Origin: Algibacter pacificus
GTDB lineage: Bacteria; Bacteroidota; Bacteroidia; Flavobacteriales; Flavobacteriaceae
Reading direction: 5' to 3'
Assembly (NCBI RefSeq): GCF_008033385.1
Contig: NZ_VOGY01000001.1
Span: forward strand, 62,001-126,000
Length of the DNA stretch: 64,000 nucleotides
Shown here: one piece after another, positions 41,338 through 50,783 of the stretch
Numbering within the stretch: position 1 is the stretch's first letter
Layout: each line of letters opens with the position of its first letter
Notes under the pieces: model-generated
Told to the model about the DNA's origin: nothing
Database searches by the model: none
Seen by the model: the letters and a program-made list of their open reading frames with translations, nothing else
Program-made: the position numbers and the translations under genes

Positions 41338-42150
41338 TTACTGTATTGAAAAATCGAAAACCGACTGATTCGTTCTTCCTTCAGGAACACGTCCTTGGTA
41401 AATAAAACAATATTCCCCTGGTTCTAACGTATCCGGTGTTACTTTAAATTTGTTACTTTCTATTTCTTCTATATTAAAAGGTAAAGCGTATTTAGGGTCA
41501 ATACCACTAGTGCTTGTAAGAAAGCTACTTTTTCCAGTTATAACTTCTCTTAAATTTTTTCGTTCTTTTACTGTTAATTTTACCAGAACAAATTCATTTG
41601 GAGATGTAGCGGTTCTAAACCACCAGTTTAAAAAACCGGCTTGATTACCTTGATTACTTTGCATATTGTCAACATCTGAAGTGTTGAAAATGAATACAAA
41701 TTCTTGGTTTCCAGAATTTAAAACATTGTTAGATTGTGTTTTGGGTAATTGCGCTTTTTTCTTGGCGTTAATTAGTCCGGAAACTAATTTTTGAGCTGCA
41801 GCATTAGTACTTGCACTAGAGAATACAGATGGCTGAATTCTTTTTTGTTCATCATTTGCTGTTAAATAATAAATGCCCGTTTTAGATTTCGTATTATGCT
41901 TAGATTTTTGCATCACTAAAGATAAGATGTCGGTTGAAATTCCTGCGTTTTTTAAAGTGGTTAAGCCACTAATAGAAGCATCGAATTTTACATTTGATGA
42001 ATTAATTTTATCAATAATCATCGAATCTTCAAAACCAAGTTCCTTCATTTGAACAATAGTTTCATTGGTAATTGTTTCCTGCGCAAACGTTTTGCAAAAT
42101 GAGATTAGGAATAACCCCATAATAAGAATAGTTTTTTTCATTTTTTTCAT
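41338..42150 (-). CDS. Exported protein of unknown function
   Basis: 270 residues. A signal peptide (KKTILIMGLFLISFCKTFAQ) is followed by a helical unit with ETIVQMKELGFEDSMIIDKI and LTTLKNAGISTDILSLVM, a pattern I have seen in many Bacteroidota hypothetical proteins. The C-terminal half is beta-rich and ends GEYCFIYQGRVPEGRTNQSVFDFSIQ-like (key: PGEYCFIYQG). No enzymatic motif. Monocistronic, with its terminator at 41283 and divergent from rsgA. Two possible ATG starts lie three codons apart. Confidence 0.7.
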   Translation of the reverse strand: MKKMKKTILIMGLFLISFCKTFAQETITNETIVQMKELGFEDSMIIDKINSSNVKFDASISGLTTLKNAGISTDILSLVMQKSKHNTKSKTGIYYLTANDEQKRIQPSVFSSASTNAAAQKLVSGLINAKKKAQLPKTQSNNVLNSGNQEFVFIFNTSDVDNMQSNQGNQAGFLNWWFRTATSPNEFVLVKLTVKERKNLREVITGKSSFLTSTSGIDPKYALPFNIEEIESNKFKVTPDTLEPGEYCFIYQGRVPEGRTNQSVFDFSIQ

Positions 42151-42215
42151 TTTAATTAATTAATAGCAGTACAAATATATATATTCCCAAATGTTAAAAT
42201 TAATTATTTTTCAAT

Positions 42216-42223
42216 TACTTTTG
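42216..42223 (+). promoter_or_regulatory. -7 box immediately before rsgA
   Basis: TACTTTTG ends six bases before the ATG at 42230, so transcription would start at or next to the start codon. No clear TTTG at -33. Confidence 0.5.
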
Positions 42224-42229
42224 AAAATT

Positions 42230-43180
42230 ATGACAGGACGCGTTTATAAATCTACAGGAAGTTGGTACACCGTAAAAACCCTATTGGGTGAAACTTACGA
42301 ATGCCGTATAAAAGGAAAATTCCGAATTAAAGGTATTAAAAGTACAAACCCAATAGCGGTTGGTGATATTGTAGATTTTGAACTGGAAACCGATAACAAT
42401 AAGGAATCGGGCGTAATTCATAATATCCATGATAGAACCAATTATATCGTGCGTAAATCGGTTAATTTATCGAAACAAACCCATATTATTTCGGCAAATA
42501 TAGATCAGGTTTTTTTAATGATTACCATTAATAACCCGCCAACATTAACCAGTTTTATCGATCGATTTTTGGTGACTGCCAATGCGTATTCCATTAAAAC
42601 CATTTTATTATTTAATAAAATAGATGTTTATGATGAAGAGACGCTAAATGAAGCGAAATATTTAGCACACATTTACAGAAAAATAGGTTACGAATGTATT
42701 GGGGTATCTGCCGTTACAGGGAAAAATGTGGATAAAGTAAAGGGTTTAATGGCAGGTAAAGTGAGTTTGTTTTCTGGGCATTCTGGCGTTGGAAAATCCA
42801 CGTTGGTTAATGCTATTGAACCGTCGTTAAATATAAAAACGAAACAAATTTCTACCCAGCATATGCAAGGGCAACACACCACAACTTTTGCAGAAATGTT
42901 CGATTTAAGTTTTGGTGCTCAAATAATAGACACGCCAGGAATTAAAGGTTTTGGAGTGGTTGATATGGATAAAGAAGAAGTAGGCGATTATTTTCCTGAG
43001 TTTTTCGCCCTAAAACAACATTGTAAGTTTAATAATTGTTTGCATATTAAAGAACCAAAATGTGCTGTAAAAGAAGCATTGGAAAACGGAGAAATAGAAT
43101 ACTCACGGTACCGAAGCTATATACAAATTATTGAAGGGGAAGATGAACACTACAGAACCGATATTAGGGAGAATTTGTAA
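42230..43180 (+). CDS. rsgA: Ribosome small-subunit-dependent GTPase RsgA
   Basis: 316 residues from the ATG at 42230; a start 13 codons earlier would lie upstream of the -7 box and is rejected. After an OB-fold (GRVYKSTGSWYTVK) the circularly permuted GTPase shows G4 LLFNKIDVY, then G1 GHSGVGKST, then G3 DTPGI. The zinc cluster CKFNNCLHIKEPKC lies near the end. RsgA helps mature the 30S ribosomal subunit. Followed after 65 bases by dtd. Confidence 0.95.
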   Translation: MTGRVYKSTGSWYTVKTLLGETYECRIKGKFRIKGIKSTNPIAVGDIVDFELETDNNKESGVIHNIHDRTNYIVRKSVNLSKQTHIISANIDQVFLMITINNPPTLTSFIDRFLVTANAYSIKTILLFNKIDVYDEETLNEAKYLAHIYRKIGYECIGVSAVTGKNVDKVKGLMAGKVSLFSGHSGVGKSTLVNAIEPSLNIKTKQISTQHMQGQHTTTFAEMFDLSFGAQIIDTPGIKGFGVVDMDKEEVGDYFPEFFALKQHCKFNNCLHIKEPKCAVKEALENGEIEYSRYRSYIQIIEGEDEHYRTDIRENL

Positions 43181-43245
43181 AGCATATTTAGTTTTTATTA
43201 CAAGAAATAAATATAAATTTAAGCCGTAATTTAGGGATAAAAATT

Positions 43246-43698
43246 ATGAAATCAGTGATACAGCGCGTTACCAAAGCAAGCGTAACTATAGAAGGTGAAA
43301 AGGTAGCCGATATAAAAAATGGACTCTTAATTCTTTTAGGTATTGTAAGTGAAGATGAACAGGCCGATATTACTTGGTTATCAAATAAGATTACAAATCT
43401 TAGAATTTTTTCAGATGAAAATGATGTGATGAATCGATCACTAAAAGACGCCAACGGCGAAGTTATTGTGGTTAGTCAATTTACATTACAAGCATCCACT
43501 AAAAAAGGCAATCGCCCAAGTTATATAAAAGCAGCAAAACCCGATATAGCCATTCCTTTATACGAAGCCTTTGTAAAACAAATAGAATTAGATTTAGGTA
43601 AACCCGTACAAACAGGTCGGTTTGGAGCCGATATGCAAGTTGAGTTAATAAATGACGGGCCGGTAACTATAATTATTGATACTAAAAGTAAAATATAA
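43246..43698 (+). CDS. dtd: D-aminoacyl-tRNA deacylase
   Basis: 150 residues, the standard length. MKSVIQRVTKASVTI, VVSQFTLQAST and the C-terminal NDGPVTIIIDT (Gly-cisPro motif) are diagnostic. It removes D-amino acids from mischarged tRNA. The stop overlaps the ATG of the MazG-like gene (TAATG). Confidence 0.96.
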   Translation: MKSVIQRVTKASVTIEGEKVADIKNGLLILLGIVSEDEQADITWLSNKITNLRIFSDENDVMNRSLKDANGEVIVVSQFTLQASTKKGNRPSYIKAAKPDIAIPLYEAFVKQIELDLGKPVQTGRFGADMQVELINDGPVTIIIDTKSKI

Positions 43699-44024
43699 TG
43701 AACATAAAAAACGCACAGCTAGAAGTCGATAATTGGATTAAAGAACACGGCGTTCGCTATTTTAACGAGCTTACCAATATGGCTCAACTTACGGAGGAAG
43801 TAGGCGAAGTAGCTCGAATAATAGCCCGTAGATACGGCGAACAAAGCGAAAAAGAAAGCGATAAAAACAAAGATTTAGGGGAGGAATTGGCCGATGTTTT
43901 ATTCGTAGTCCTTTGTTTATCTAACCAAACAGGAGTGGATTTACAAAAAGCTTTCGATGAAAGAATGTACAAGAAAGGAAAACGAGATCACGATAGACAT
44001 CATAATAACGAAAAATTAAAGTAA
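43698..44024 (+). CDS. MazG-like nucleotide pyrophosphohydrolase
   Basis: 108 residues, all-alpha MazG fold. LTEEVGEVARIIARRYGE (metal-binding E-x-x-E) and DLGEELADVLFVVLCLSN (E-x-x-D) supply the magnesium sites. Members hydrolyse aberrant nucleoside triphosphates. Co-translated with dtd. Its end overlaps the -7 box of aroA. Confidence 0.9.
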   Translation: MNIKNAQLEVDNWIKEHGVRYFNELTNMAQLTEEVGEVARIIARRYGEQSEKESDKNKDLGEELADVLFVVLCLSNQTGVDLQKAFDERMYKKGKRDHDRHHNNEKLK

Positions 44025-44029
44025 ATTTG
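44022..44029 (+). promoter_or_regulatory. -7 box before aroA
   Basis: TAAATTTG matches TAnnTTTG, 29 bases before the aroA start and overlapping the MazG-like stop codon. Confidence 0.45.
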
Positions 44030-44058
44030 CAAGCTTTAATACGTATATAATATTACAA

Positions 44059-45285
44059 ATGAATATTACGCTTCATACATCGAAACTCGAAAACATAAAA
44101 TCGTCAGTAACCATTACAGGTTCAAAAAGTGAATCTAACCGGTTGTTATTGTTACAAGCACTTTATCCAGAATTTGTAGTTGATAATGTTTCAAATTCTG
44201 ATGATAGTAATTTAATGACTAAAGCATTGCGGTCGGAATCTAAAGTTGTCGATATTCATCACGCCGGAACAGCTATGCGATTTTTAACAGCATACTTTTC
44301 AATTCAAGAAGGACGAACCGTTACGCTTACCGGCTCTAAAAGGATGACGGAGCGCCCAATTAAAATTTTAGTTGAAGCCCTTCAAGAGCTTGGAGCCGAA
44401 ATAAGTTATGTTGATAACGACGGATTTCCGCCAATTAAAATTACAGGAAAAAAGCTTTCAAAGAATAAAGTAACTTTAAAAGCTAACGTAAGTAGCCAGT
44501 ATATTTCAGCCTTATTGCTAATAGCTTCAAAACTAGAAAATGGGTTAGAATTAACTTTAGAAGGCGATATTACATCGGTTCCATACATAAATATGACCTT
44601 GAGTTTATTAAATGAAATAGGGATAGAGACCTCTTTTATTGGTAATGTTATTACCGTAAAACCAAGCACAAAACCACTAACACCAAAAGTTTTGGTCGTA
44701 GAGTCCGATTGGTCTTCGGCATCCTATTATTTCAGTATCGCTGCTCTTTCAGAAATTGGAACAGAAATAAAATTATCTTCTTATAAAGAAAACTCTTTGC
44801 AAGGCGATTCTGTTTTGGTTGATATTTATAAACACTTTGGCGTTACAACAGAATTTAATGGTAACTCCATTACATTAAAAAAAGTAAACCCAACGGAGTC
44901 TACATTAAGTTTAGATTTAAAAAACGCACCAGATATCGCACAAACTATTGCGGTAACTTGCTTCGCTTTAGGAATGCCTTGCGATTTAATTGGTCTACAT
45001 ACATTAAAAATTAAAGAAACCGATAGATTGGTGGCTTTAAAAACCGAAATAGAAAAATTAGGTGGAAAAGTCGAAATTACCGATAAATCTTTACACCTTT
45101 CAGCATCTACTCAAATAAAGGAATTTGTGCCCATTGCTACGTATAATGATCACCGTATGGCCATGGCATTCGCCCCTTTAGCCTTAAAAGTGCCAATCAT
45201 TATAGAGAAAGCAGGAGTTGTATCAAAGTCGTATCCAACTTTTTGGGACGATCTTAAAAACATTGGTTTTAAAATAACCAAATAA
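44059..45285 (+). CDS. aroA: 3-phosphoshikimate 1-carboxyvinyltransferase (EPSP synthase)
   Basis: 408 residues. GSKSESNRLLLLQAL carries the substrate-binding Lys/Ser/Arg, HAGTAMRFLTAYFS the PEP region (usual NAGTAMR has Asn; here His), and LKIKETDRLVAL and YNDHRMAMAFAPLAL the C-terminal signatures. It joins shikimate-3-phosphate and PEP on the way to chorismate, connecting with the aromatic operon 3 kb upstream. Slightly shorter than E. coli AroA. Confidence 0.93.
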   Translation: MNITLHTSKLENIKSSVTITGSKSESNRLLLLQALYPEFVVDNVSNSDDSNLMTKALRSESKVVDIHHAGTAMRFLTAYFSIQEGRTVTLTGSKRMTERPIKILVEALQELGAEISYVDNDGFPPIKITGKKLSKNKVTLKANVSSQYISALLLIASKLENGLELTLEGDITSVPYINMTLSLLNEIGIETSFIGNVITVKPSTKPLTPKVLVVESDWSSASYYFSIAALSEIGTEIKLSSYKENSLQGDSVLVDIYKHFGVTTEFNGNSITLKKVNPTESTLSLDLKNAPDIAQTIAVTCFALGMPCDLIGLHTLKIKETDRLVALKTEIEKLGGKVEITDKSLHLSASTQIKEFVPIATYNDHRMAMAFAPLALKVPIIIEKAGVVSKSYPTFWDDLKNIGFKITK

Positions 45286-45299
45286 TAAATACGCATTTA

Positions 45300-45332
45300 C
45301 TTGACAACCCCTATGCTGAGATTGTATATTTG
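45300..45332 (+). promoter_or_regulatory. Promoter of queA
   Basis: CTTG (45300-45303), 21 bases, TATATTTG (45325-45332). The -7 box is a perfect TAnnTTTG. Gene start 69 bases downstream. Confidence 0.6.
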
Positions 45333-45400
45333 CAGCTGCTAGAATTTTAGGGAGTAAGTCTACAAAATTTTAGAATACATTAATTTAAAAATCTTTTTGA

Positions 45401-46450
45401 ATGAAATTATCACAGTTTGGTTTCACTTTACCAGAAGAATTATTAGCCGAATATCCTGCTGAAAACAGAGACGAATCGCGTTTAATGGTACTTAACAGAA
45501 AAGAACAAACCATAGAACACAAAATGTTTAAAGATCTTATTGATTATTTTCAAGAAGACGATGTTTTAATTTTAAATGATACTAAAGTTTTTCCAGCCCG
45601 TTTATTCGGAAACAAAGAAAAAACAGGCGCTAGAATTGAAGTTTTCTTATTAAGAGAATTAAATGAAGAACAACGCCTTTGGGATGTTTTAGTAGATCCA
45701 GCACGTAAAATAAGAATAGGAAATAAATTATATTTTGGTGACGATGAAACCTTAGTAGCCGAAGTTATAGATAACACCACATCGCGCGGACGTACATTAC
45801 GTTTTTTATACGATGGGTCGTACACAGAATTCCGTAAAAAATTAAACGAACTTGGAGAAACACCACTTCCAAAATACATTAAACGCGATGTAGAACCGGA
45901 AGATCAAGACCGTTACCAAACCATTTACGCAAAAACAGAAGGTGCCGTAGCTGCACCAACAGCAGGTCTTCACTTTTCTAGACACCTATTAAAACGTTTA
46001 GAAATTAAAGGTGTAAAATTTGCCGAGGTTACGCTTCACGTAGGTTTAGGGACTTTTAATCCAGTAGAGGTAGAAGATTTATCTAAACATAAAATGGATA
46101 GCGAAGAGTTAAAAATCGATGCTAAAGCGGTAGAAATTGTAAACAAAGGCCTTGATGAAAAACGCCGAATTTGTGCCGTGGGAACCACCGCTATGCGTGC
46201 CATAGAAAGCGCCGTATCGTCAAACGGAAGGCTAAACGAAATCGACGGATGGACAAATAAATTCATTTTCCCTCCTTACGATTTTAGTATAGCAAACTCC
46301 ATGATTACTAATTTCCATACACCAAAATCAACATTATTAATGATGATTTCGGCATTTGCAGGACACGATTTTGCTAAAAAAGCTTACGAAGAAGCTGTAA
46401 AAGAAAAGTACAAATTTTACAGTTATGGAGATGCCATGTTAATCATCTAA
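45401..46450 (+). CDS. queA: tRNA preQ1(34) S-adenosylmethionine ribosyltransferase-isomerase
   Basis: 349 residues. ESRLMVLNR near the front, [41 protein letters not shown] and [19 protein letters not shown]-type ending (key: NFHTPKSTL) identify QueA. It adds the epoxycyclopentane ring from SAM during queuosine synthesis in tRNA. Single gene, followed by a strong terminator. Confidence 0.96.
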   Translation: MKLSQFGFTLPEELLAEYPAENRDESRLMVLNRKEQTIEHKMFKDLIDYFQEDDVLILNDTKVFPARLFGNKEKTGARIEVFLLRELNEEQRLWDVLVDPARKIRIGNKLYFGDDETLVAEVIDNTTSRGRTLRFLYDGSYTEFRKKLNELGETPLPKYIKRDVEPEDQDRYQTIYAKTEGAVAAPTAGLHFSRHLLKRLEIKGVKFAEVTLHVGLGTFNPVEVEDLSKHKMDSEELKIDAKAVEIVNKGLDEKRRICAVGTTAMRAIESAVSSNGRLNEIDGWTNKFIFPPYDFSIANSMITNFHTPKSTLLMMISAFAGHDFAKKAYEEAVKEKYKFYSYGDAMLII

Positions 46451-46468
46451 TCCCTTCAAAATAAAATC

Positions 46469-46505
46469 AAAGCCTCATCCATTTAAAACCGATGAGGCTT
46501 TTTTT
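46469..46505 (+). terminator. Terminator after queA
   Basis: AAGCCTCATC / GATGAGGCTT stem (10 pairs), 11-base loop, seven T. Confidence 0.92.
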
Positions 46506-46523
46506 ATGTTCTAAAAATAACTT

Positions 46524-46681
46524 GGGCATTCCCTTTCAGGTCGGGCTTTCCGCTATATCTTTTTTGTATAATATTTGTTCTAAACCCCAAGTTTAGTTGT
46601 CAATTAAAGGATATGTAAACCTAAAATTATCGGTAAGAACAAAAAAGGATGCCGCATCAATCCCTAATGCAGTACCTGCTA
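46524..46681 (-). ncRNA. Conserved structured repeat element, copy C (reverse)
   Basis: On the minus strand: GCATTAGGGATTGATGC, GGCATCCTTTTTTGT, a 65-base variable part, ACAAAAAAGATATAGCGGAAAG, CCCGACC-TGAAA-GGG and AATGCCC. Blocks match copy A nearly base for base although the orientation relative to neighbours is opposite. It sits between the queA terminator and rlmN. Confidence 0.6.
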
Positions 46682-46750
46682 AATTGGCGGCAAATCGTTA
46701 AATTAGCCCCACTTTATAAAAACAAGTGCTCTAAAAGAAAAAGCTTTCAC

Positions 46751-46758
46751 TATTTTTG
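46751..46758 (+). promoter_or_regulatory. -7 box directly before rlmN
   Basis: TATTTTTG matches TAnnTTTG and ends seven bases before the ATG at 46766, predicting a leaderless or nearly leaderless message. Confidence 0.5.
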
Positions 46759-46765
46759 CAACCAA

Positions 46766-47806
46766 ATGAAAGATAATAAAAAAGACATACGCGCCTTAAC
46801 CAAAGAACAACTTCGTGATTTTTTTGTAAAAAATGGCGATAAAGCCTTTCGAGGCAATCAAGTTTACGAATGGCTTTGGCAAAAATCGGCACACACTTTC
46901 GAGGATATGACAAATATATCCAAAGAAACACGCCAAATGCTAGAGGATAACTTTGTAATCAATCATATAAAAGTAGATACCATGCAACGCAGTAACGATG
47001 GCACGGTAAAAAATGCCGTACGCTTACACGATGGCTTAATTGTAGAGTCCGTTTTAATACCAACAAAAACAAGAACAACGGCCTGTGTTTCTAGTCAAGT
47101 AGGCTGTAGTTTAGATTGTAAGTTTTGTGCCACCGCACGATTAAAACGCATGAGAAATTTAAACCCCGACGAAATTTTCGATCAGGTTGTTGCTATCGAT
47201 AATGAAAGTAGATTATATCATAATCGTCCCCTGAGTAATATCGTGTTTATGGGGATGGGAGAGCCGTTAATGAATTATAATAACGTTATAAAAGCGATCG
47301 ATAAAATCACTTCTACCGATGGGTTAGCGATGTCTCCAAAACGAATAACGGTTTCAACTTCAGGTGTGCCAAAAATGATTAGAAAAATGGCCGATGATGA
47401 CGTTAAATTCAATTTAGCCGTGTCATTACATTCGGCTATAGATGAAGTGCGCACAAAAATAATGCCTTTTAACGAGACCTTTCCTTTAAAAGATTTAAAA
47501 GAAGCTTTAGAATATTGGTATTTAAAAACCAGTCGTAAAATAAGCTACGAATACGTGGTTTGGAAAGGAATAAACGATAAGCAAGGCGATATTGATGCCT
47601 TTGTTAAATTCTGTAAATACGTGCCCTGTAAAGTTAATATTATAGAATACAACCCTATTGACGATGGTGAGTTTCAACAAGCCTCCAACGACGCTTTAGA
47701 AAATTATATCACTGCGCTCGAAAAAAACAGAATTGTTGTAAACGTACGTCGTAGTCGCGGAAAGGATATAGATGCGGCTTGCGGGCAATTGGCTAACAAA
47801 AGTTAA
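46766..47806 (+). CDS. rlmN: Dual-specificity 23S rRNA/tRNA adenine-C2 methyltransferase RlmN
   Basis: 346 residues from the ATG at 46766. The same frame is open back to 46649, but that part lies inside repeat element C and upstream of the -7 box, so it is excluded. Radical-SAM cysteines C114, C118 and C121 in CSLDCKFC; MGMGEPLMNYNNV and SLHSAIDEVR are family motifs, and the resolving Cys lies in AACGQL near the end. It methylates A2503 of 23S rRNA and A37 of some tRNAs. Confidence 0.95.
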   Translation: MKDNKKDIRALTKEQLRDFFVKNGDKAFRGNQVYEWLWQKSAHTFEDMTNISKETRQMLEDNFVINHIKVDTMQRSNDGTVKNAVRLHDGLIVESVLIPTKTRTTACVSSQVGCSLDCKFCATARLKRMRNLNPDEIFDQVVAIDNESRLYHNRPLSNIVFMGMGEPLMNYNNVIKAIDKITSTDGLAMSPKRITVSTSGVPKMIRKMADDDVKFNLAVSLHSAIDEVRTKIMPFNETFPLKDLKEALEYWYLKTSRKISYEYVVWKGINDKQGDIDAFVKFCKYVPCKVNIIEYNPIDDGEFQQASNDALENYITALEKNRIVVNVRRSRGKDIDAACGQLANKS

Positions 47807-47885
47807 CCTTTATTATTCATAAAATACAAAATACTTAGTATATAAATTTGTAAATCTTATATTTGATTTTATTTAATATCCAGCC

Positions 47886-48863
47886 TTGAAAATAGTAGAA
47901 CAAATAAAGCAGCCCATAGCTTACGAAATGGATCTTTTTGAACAAAAGTTCCTACTGTCTATGTCCAGTAAAGTGGCGTTGCTAAATCGAATCACACATT
48001 ATATCGTCAATAGAAAAGGAAAACAAATGCGACCTATGTTCGTGTTTTTAGTCTCTAAAATGGTATCCAATGGCGAGGTTAGCGAGCGTACCTACCGTGG
48101 CGCATCGGTTATTGAGCTTATTCATACGGCAACTTTAGTGCATGATGATGTGGTAGATGATAGTAATCGAAGGCGTGGTTTTTTTTCGGTAAATGCCTTA
48201 TGGAAAAATAAGATAGCCGTATTAATTGGCGATTTTCTTCTGTCTAAAGGTTTGTTACTTTCTATTGATAATAATGATTTCGATTTACTTAAAATTATTT
48301 CTATTGCCGTTCGCGAAATGAGCGAAGGTGAATTGCTTCAAATAGAAAAAGCTAGAAAATTAGATATTACAGAGGAGGTTTACTATGAAATTATTCGTCA
48401 GAAAACAGCAACCTTAATTGCTGCTTGTTGTAGTTTGGGTGCCGCATCCATAAAACCAAAATCCGAGCATGTGGAAATTATGCGCAAATTTGGGGAACTT
48501 ATAGGGATGGCTTTTCAAATAAAAGATGATTTGTTCGATTATGGTGACGCCAAAATAGGAAAGCCAACAGGTATTGATATTAAAGAACAAAAAATGACGT
48601 TGCCTTTAATTTATGTATTAAATGGTGCCTCTAAGAAAGATAAAAAATGGCTTATTAATTCCATTAAAAATCATAATAAAGACACCAAACGGGTTAAAGA
48701 GGTTATTGCTTTTGTTAAAAATAATGGTGGTTTGGATTATGCGGTTTCTAAAATGAAACAGTTTCAAACCGAAGCATTAGAGCTTCTTAAAAATTATCCC
48801 GAATCGGAATATAAAAAATCATTAAAATTAATGGTTAATTACGTTATCGATAGAAAGAAATAA
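47886..48863 (+). CDS. Polyprenyl diphosphate synthase
   Basis: 325 residues, TTG start. The first Asp-rich motif is VHDDVVDDS (about 93-101), the second KDDLFDYGD (about 218-226); GKQMRPM near 50 binds isopentenyl diphosphate. It builds the long isoprenoid tail of menaquinone. Product chain length cannot be read with certainty. Followed by convergent genes on the other strand. Confidence 0.92.
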   Translation: MKIVEQIKQPIAYEMDLFEQKFLLSMSSKVALLNRITHYIVNRKGKQMRPMFVFLVSKMVSNGEVSERTYRGASVIELIHTATLVHDDVVDDSNRRRGFFSVNALWKNKIAVLIGDFLLSKGLLLSIDNNDFDLLKIISIAVREMSEGELLQIEKARKLDITEEVYYEIIRQKTATLIAACCSLGAASIKPKSEHVEIMRKFGELIGMAFQIKDDLFDYGDAKIGKPTGIDIKEQKMTLPLIYVLNGASKKDKKWLINSIKNHNKDTKRVKEVIAFVKNNGGLDYAVSKMKQFQTEALELLKNYPESEYKKSLKLMVNYVIDRKK

Positions 48864-48867
48864 ATAA

Positions 48868-49824
48868 TTATTGCTGCTGTTGCTCTATATTGTGTCCCTT
48901 TTTCTCTAAGCTACGTTTATAACTATTGGAAGGGTAAACAGTCGTTATTTCGGGTTCGGTTATAGATTCTAAATCGTTATTATTTGTTTTAACCGATACT
49001 TGAACTTGCATTTCGGCTTCAACACTGCCTTTAAACACACCTTTTACAGGAGCACAATCATTATAATCTCGTCCAATAGCAACTCTTACGTGATTTTCGT
49101 TAGCAATAGCATGATTTGTTGGATCTAGTCCTATCCAGCCATAAAACGGAATATAAGCCTCTATCCAAGCGTGTGTGGCACCTTCACCTCTAGTTATTTC
49201 ATCGTTCGGACAAATATACCCACTAACGTAGCGTGCTGGAATACCAAGCATTTTAACCATGCGTAATAATACATTTGTAAAATCTTGGCAAACCCCTGCT
49301 TTTAATTCCCAAGCTTCATCTAAAGATGTTTTCACATTGGTAACCCCAGTTTTGTATTCAAAATTAGAGTGCACATATTCGCAGAGTTCTAATACGGCTT
49401 GAAAAGGCGATTTTGTTTTAAGCATAAGATCTAAAATAATATCCGAAATTTCGGAGCTTCCTTTAAAAGGTTTGTATGTTGTAAAATCTATAAATTCTAT
49501 GGTGTTTTTAATGCGTTTCAGTTCGTCCCATTGTAGTTTTTTATCAATGCTATCATCGGGTAATAATTTAGGAGATGTAATAACTTCTATTTCAGAAATA
49601 ATATTGAGTTCGTCATGCGGTTCTATAACCATAAACGTACCAACTCTATTGTTATAAAAATCGATAAAGGTTTCAATAAAAGGGTTATTTGTTATGGAAA
49701 TTAAATGAGAAATAACTTTTTGATGATCATCATTAACGGGGTGTAATCTTGTTAATGTAGCGCCATCAATTACCGGGGCATTGTAGTTGTATTTGGTAGT
49801 ATGTTTTATAAAAAATGTAGCCAT
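48868..49824 (-). CDS. Transglutaminase-like cysteine protease domain protein
   Basis: 318 residues from the ATG at 49824 (ATFFIKHTTKYNY); a start 13 codons earlier would overlap the upstream gene. N-terminal beta domain, then the transglutaminase core with C179 in KAGVCQDFTN, H218 in GATHAWIEAY and D234 in WIGLDPTNH, a complete triad. Third gene of a set with an alpha-E protein and a circularly permuted ATP-grasp. Such sets are widespread and were suggested to make or cleave peptide bonds on unknown substrates. No signal peptide, so cytosolic. Confidence 0.88.
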   Translation of the reverse strand: MATFFIKHTTKYNYNAPVIDGATLTRLHPVNDDHQKVISHLISITNNPFIETFIDFYNNRVGTFMVIEPHDELNIISEIEVITSPKLLPDDSIDKKLQWDELKRIKNTIEFIDFTTYKPFKGSSEISDIILDLMLKTKSPFQAVLELCEYVHSNFEYKTGVTNVKTSLDEAWELKAGVCQDFTNVLLRMVKMLGIPARYVSGYICPNDEITRGEGATHAWIEAYIPFYGWIGLDPTNHAIANENHVRVAIGRDYNDCAPVKGVFKGSVEAEMQVQVSVKTNNNDLESITEPEITTVYPSNSYKRSLEKKGHNIEQQQQ

Positions 49825-49840
49825 GATGGGTGTAATGTTT

Positions 49841-50761
49841 TTATTTAGAGTTGTATACCGCATTGATGTTAGTAGAAATATTACTAATATCTTCTTTAAT
49901 ATTTTGGATAAAGTTGTTTAATCCTTGATCGTTAATATTTTCAATGGTTGTGTATTTAATAGAGCTTTCTAGTTTGCCAATTAAAAACTCTAAGTTGTTT
50001 TTTGCAAGTTCGTTTGTTTCTATTAAACGTGTAATATGCCGGCTTAGTTTGTTAACGCAGTAATAAACCGATCTTGGAAATAACTTATCTTGAAACACCA
50101 TAGTAATCACGTGGTCTTGATTAAAAGTAGATTTATGGGTTTTTAGATATAATTGGTAGCCCCCAATGGAGAACAGTAAGTTTTTCCAATAGAAACTTTT
50201 TTCTAGACTATCGGATGTATTGGCTATTTCGTCTAGTTTAATAGATGTAAAATCGGCAATAATATTAACGCGCTCTAAGAATTTACCAACATTCATAAAA
50301 TAATAAGATGTACCGCGTTCTTGGGTAACATCGGCGGTGCCGTTATAAATAAGATGGTGTTTTCTTAAATCGTCTAAAAACTGTACGGGATCTTCTTCTC
50401 TTAATTTTTGGCGCAACTGCTTATCGGTAAGGTATAAATAGTAATTATTAATGCATAACCAAAGTTCTCTGGATATATGTTCTTGAACACTACGTGCGTT
50501 TTCTCTCGCCTTAGTAACAATGTTGAGGATAGAATTATAGTTGTCTGTATTAAACACCATAAAATCGATACATTCCAAAGCATCTTCCGTGTAATATTCG
50601 TTGTGGTAATCTGTGAAATTTTTAATTACGGGTGTCCAGGAAAATAGTTCGGGTGAGTCTTGATTGGCATAATAGTTTACTTTTAGTAAACTTAGAATGC
50701 CGCTACCGCGTTCCATATATCGATCTAACCAAATAAGATTATTTGCTACTCTACTTAACAT
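49841..50761 (-). CDS. Alpha-E domain protein
   Basis: 306 residues, almost wholly alpha-helical. The opening LSRVANNLIWLDRYMERG and later ENARSVQEHISRELWLCIN are hallmarks of the alpha-E family, of unknown biochemical function and nearly always encoded with a circularly permuted ATP-grasp and a transglutaminase-like protein, as here. 22 bases after the ATP-grasp gene. Confidence 0.9.
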   Translation of the reverse strand: MLSRVANNLIWLDRYMERGSGILSLLKVNYYANQDSPELFSWTPVIKNFTDYHNEYYTEDALECIDFMVFNTDNYNSILNIVTKARENARSVQEHISRELWLCINNYYLYLTDKQLRQKLREEDPVQFLDDLRKHHLIYNGTADVTQERGTSYYFMNVGKFLERVNIIADFTSIKLDEIANTSDSLEKSFYWKNLLFSIGGYQLYLKTHKSTFNQDHVITMVFQDKLFPRSVYYCVNKLSRHITRLIETNELAKNNLEFLIGKLESSIKYTTIENINDQGLNNFIQNIKEDISNISTNINAVYNSK

Positions 50762-50783
50762 ACATATTTATTTTTTGTGAAAA

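Noticed and set aside
42191-42229. 13-codon extension of rsgA
   Set aside because: It covers the TACTTTTG box; the residues are hydrophobic and not part of the family.
46649-46765. 39-codon extension of rlmN
   Set aside because: It lies in repeat element C and upstream of the predicted promoter box.
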